Assembly: GCF_025200925.1 (NCBI RefSeq)
Contig: NZ_CP104174.1
Coordinates: 3,596,001 to 3,660,000, forward strand
Origin: Bradyrhizobium sp. CB1015
GTDB taxonomy: Bacteria > Pseudomonadota > Alphaproteobacteria > Rhizobiales > Xanthobacteraceae
Length of the DNA: 64,000 nt
Direction: 5' to 3'
Shown here: positions 61,833 to 64,000 of the stretch, one piece after another
How the letters are laid out: the number at the start of each line of letters is the position of its first letter
Position numbering within the stretch: position 1 is the stretch's first letter
Translations under genes and position numbers: made by a program
Notes under the pieces: generated by a model
What the model was told of the DNA's origin: nothing
Databases searched by the model: none
Seen by the model: the letters and a program-made list of their open reading frames with translations, nothing else

Positions 61833-63410
61833 ATGACCGCCATGCTGGAGATGCGCAACGTCAGCAAGAGCTTTGCCGGCGTGCAGGCGCTGCGCGACGT
61901 CAACTTCTCGGTTCGCGCCGGGCAGATCCATGCGCTCGTCGGCGAGAACGGCGCCGGCAAGTCGACCCTGATGAAGGTGCTGAGCGGGGTCTATCCGCAC
62001 GGCAGCTACGAGGGCACCATCGTCTTCGAGGGCGAGGAGCGCCGCTTTCGCGACATCAACGATTCCGAGGCGCTGGGCATCATCATCATCCATCAGGAGC
62101 TGGCGCTGATCCCGCTGATGTCGATTGCGGAGAACATCTTCCTGTCGCATCCGCCGTCGAAGCTAGGGGTGATCGACCGCGACGAGGTCTACCGGCGCAC
62201 GCGCGAGCTGCTGGCGCAGGTCGGCCTGAAGGAATCGCCGGATACGCTGATCACCGATCTCGGCGTCGGCAAGCAGCAGCTGGTCGAGATCGCGAAGGCG
62301 CTGTCCAAGCGGGTACGGATGCTGATCCTGGACGAGCCGACCGCGAGCCTCAACGAGGCCGACAGCGCCGCGCTGCTCGAACGCCTGATGGCGTTCCGCG
62401 AGCAGGGCATTGGATCGATCCTGATCTCGCACAAGCTGAACGAGGTCGCCAAGGTCGCCGACCACATCACCGTGCTGCGCGACGGCCGCACGGTGGACAG
62501 CATCGATTGCCACGCCGAGCCGATCCAGGAAGATCGCATCATCCGCAGCATGGTCAATCGCGATATGGCGCACCGTTTCCCGGAGCGCAACGTGAAGATC
62601 GGCGAGCCCGTGCTCGACGTCGAGAACTGGTCGGTCTATCACCCCATCCATCCCGAGCGGCAGGTGATCAAGAATGTCAGTTTCGGCGTCAGGCGCGGCG
62701 AGGTCGTGGGCATTGCCGGGCTGATGGGGGCAGGGCGCACCGAGTTCGCCATGAGCCTGTTCGGCCGCTCCTGGGGCACCAATATCAGCGGCATTATCCG
62801 GCTCGAAGGCCGTGAGATCGCGCTGCCGAGCGTCGCCGCCGCGATCGATGCCGGTCTTGCCTACGTCACCGAGGACCGCAAGCAGCTCGGCCTGATCCTC
62901 GCCGACGACGTCCGCAAGAACATCACGCTGGCGAGCCTCGACCAGGTCGCACCTAGCAGGGTGATCGACGACATCGCCGAGCTGAAGGTCGCCAGCGACT
63001 ACCGCAACCGGATGCGCATCCGTTGCTCCGACGTCTACCAGGAGACCGGCCAGCTCTCCGGCGGCAACCAGCAGAAGGTCGTGCTGTCGAAATGGCTGAT
63101 GACCGACCCCAAGGTCCTGATCCTGGACGAGCCGACAAGAGGTATCGACGTCGGTGCCAAATATGAGATTTACTGTATCATCAACGAGCTTGCGGAAGCC
63201 GGCCGTGGCGTCGTGGTGATCTCCTCGGAGATGCCAGAGCTGCTCGGCATCTGCGACCGCATCTGCGTCATGAACGACGGCGCCTTCGTCGGAGAGTTCA
63301 ACGGCTCAGAAGCGACACAGGAAAAGATCATGCGCGCCATCATGCGCAACGAACGAAGCATTGGGAACGCCGCGCCCGCGGCCGCGGAGATGGGAGGATC
63401 GCAGCCATGA
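61833..63410 (+). CDS. gguA: Multiple-sugar ABC transporter ATP-binding protein
   Basis: A 525-residue double ATPase. Domain 1: Walker A LVGENGAGKSTLMKVLSGVY, Walker B MLILDEPTASLNEADSA. Domain 2: signature LSGGNQQKVVLSKWLMTDPK, Walker B VLILDEPTRGIDVGAKYE, with the degenerate Walker A GIAGLMGAGRTEFAMSLF. The partner of ChvE in Agrobacterium and Bradyrhizobium is GguA (also named MmsA/XylG-like). The start at 61833 follows AAGGAAACG. Its stop overlaps the permease start (ATGA). Confidence 0.93.
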   Translation: MTAMLEMRNVSKSFAGVQALRDVNFSVRAGQIHALVGENGAGKSTLMKVLSGVYPHGSYEGTIVFEGEERRFRDINDSEALGIIIIHQELALIPLMSIAENIFLSHPPSKLGVIDRDEVYRRTRELLAQVGLKESPDTLITDLGVGKQQLVEIAKALSKRVRMLILDEPTASLNEADSAALLERLMAFREQGIGSILISHKLNEVAKVADHITVLRDGRTVDSIDCHAEPIQEDRIIRSMVNRDMAHRFPERNVKIGEPVLDVENWSVYHPIHPERQVIKNVSFGVRRGEVVGIAGLMGAGRTEFAMSLFGRSWGTNISGIIRLEGREIALPSVAAAIDAGLAYVTEDRKQLGLILADDVRKNITLASLDQVAPSRVIDDIAELKVASDYRNRMRIRCSDVYQETGQLSGGNQQKVVLSKWLMTDPKVLILDEPTRGIDVGAKYEIYCIINELAEAGRGVVVISSEMPELLGICDRICVMNDGAFVGEFNGSEATQEKIMRAIMRNERSIGNAAPAAAEMGGSQP

Positions 63411-64000
63411 CCGACAAGACGGTTTCGCTGCCCGAGGAGCGCCGGCACGGCAGCTTCATCAAGAACAACTTGCGCAATTACGGCATGTTGATGTCGCTGG
63501 TTGCGATCATGCTGTTCTTCCAGGTCGTGACCGGCGGCACCCTGCTGCAGCCGCTCAACCTCACGAACCTGGTGCTGCAGAACAGCTACATCGTCATCAT
63601 GGCGCTGGGCATGCTGCTCGTCATCGTCACCGGCCATATCGACCTCTCGGTCGGCTCCGTCGCGGGCTTCATCGGCGCCGTGGCGGCCTTGCTGATGGTG
63701 ACCTACAAGGTCGATTACACGCTCGCCTTCATCGCTTGCCTCGCGCTTGGCGCCGCCATCGGCGCGGCGCAGGGCTATTGGGTGGCTTATTTCAAGATCC
63801 CGTCCTTCATCGTGACGTTGGCGGGCATGCTTGTCTTCAAGGGCCTGGCGCTCGCGGTATTGCAGGGGCAGTCGCTCGGGCCGTTCCCGCAAACCTTCCA
63901 GAAGCTGTCCTCGGGTTTCATTCCGGAACTGCTGCCCGAAGCCGGCACGCTGCATCCGACGTCTATGCTGATCGGCGCCGTACTGGCGCTCGGGCTCGTC
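63407..64000 (+). CDS. gguB: Multiple-sugar ABC transporter permease, N-terminal part (3' end outside window)
   Basis: The first 198 residues of a BPD_transp_2 permease, with start ATG overlapping the gguA stop. It opens MTDKTVSLPEERRHGSFIKN, then membrane helices including YGMLMSLVAIMLFFQVVTGG and VIMALGMLLVIVTGHIDLSV. The block YFKIPSFIVTLAGMLVFKGL is typical of XylH/GguB permeases. The reading frame is open at the last base, so the gene continues beyond the window. It should complete the ChvE-GguA-GguB importer. Confidence 0.9.
   Translation, partial: MTDKTVSLPEERRHGSFIKNNLRNYGMLMSLVAIMLFFQVVTGGTLLQPLNLTNLVLQNSYIVIMALGMLLVIVTGHIDLSVGSVAGFIGAVAALLMVTYKVDYTLAFIACLALGAAIGAAQGYWVAYFKIPSFIVTLAGMLVFKGLALAVLQGQSLGPFPQTFQKLSSGFIPELLPEAGTLHPTSMLIGAVLALGLV

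Noticed and set aside
1..64000. CRISPR arrays, rRNA, tRNA and prophage genes
   Set aside because: No regularly spaced direct repeats, ribosomal RNA phrases, cloverleaf-like gaps or phage structural genes were seen anywhere in the window.

Overview
The window is high-GC DNA with short intergenic gaps, GGAGG-type ribosome sites, many ATGA-type overlaps and small conserved proteins typical of Bradyrhizobium and its relatives (Alphaproteobacteria, Hyphomicrobiales). This assignment rests on gene content and on intergenic repeats I recognise, not on a database search. I see no rRNA, tRNA or CRISPR array. One insertion sequence (IS630 family) is present.

Layout. 1-2.2 kb: the end of a WD40-repeat protein and a YegD-like Hsp70. 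2.2-10.8 kb: a respiratory and sulfatase block, with a small periplasmic c-type cytochrome, an AHSA1/SRPBCC protein, a MetA-type outer-membrane protein, and a divergent run of arylsulfatase, small secreted protein, DUF2721 membrane protein and a membrane-anchored octaheme-cytochrome/TPR fusion. Two FNR/FixK-type sites (TTGA-N6-TCAA) lie about 41.5 bp upstream of the predicted starts of the cytochrome and sulfatase transcripts. 10.8-16.1 kb: a mixed region with a hydrolase, a cold-shock protein, small hypotheticals and the IS630 element, which has split a small gene.

16.1-26.5 kb: oxalate catabolism. A GntR regulator, oxalyl-CoA decarboxylase and formyl-CoA transferase run leftward. An ADP-forming acyl-CoA ligase runs rightward from the same control region, which carries two copies of the perfect inverted repeat TGGCAT-N5-ATGCCA. 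An IclR regulator and a tripartite tricarboxylate transporter (TctC-TctB-TctA) follow. 26.7-30.5 kb: a Tat-type amidohydrolase, a Crp/Fnr regulator and sparse DNA. 30.9-36.4 kb: adenine deaminase, then glyoxylate carboligase, hydroxypyruvate isomerase and tartronate semialdehyde reductase. These could convert glyoxylate, from purines or oxalate, to glycerate.

36.5-49.5 kb: a secreted glycine-rich protein, a VanZ-like protein, a two-subunit ThDP decarboxylase (ComDE-like) divergent from a D-2-hydroxyacid dehydrogenase, a small CxxC protein behind a third FixK-type site, a GNAT acetyltransferase next to an Orn/Lys/Arg decarboxylase, a three-subunit molybdenum hydroxylase, and an Lrp regulator divergent from alanine dehydrogenase. 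49.6-64 kb: a YeiH-type exporter, then a sugar locus holding a FAH-family dehydratase candidate, a YtfQ-YtfR-YtfT-YjfF galactofuranose-type ABC transporter, a GntR regulator, aldose 1-dehydrogenase, aldose 1-epimerase, an SMP-30 lactonase, and a ChvE-GguA-GguB ABC transporter cut by the window end. This set fits uptake and non-phosphorylative oxidation of L-arabinose, D-galactose or similar aldoses.
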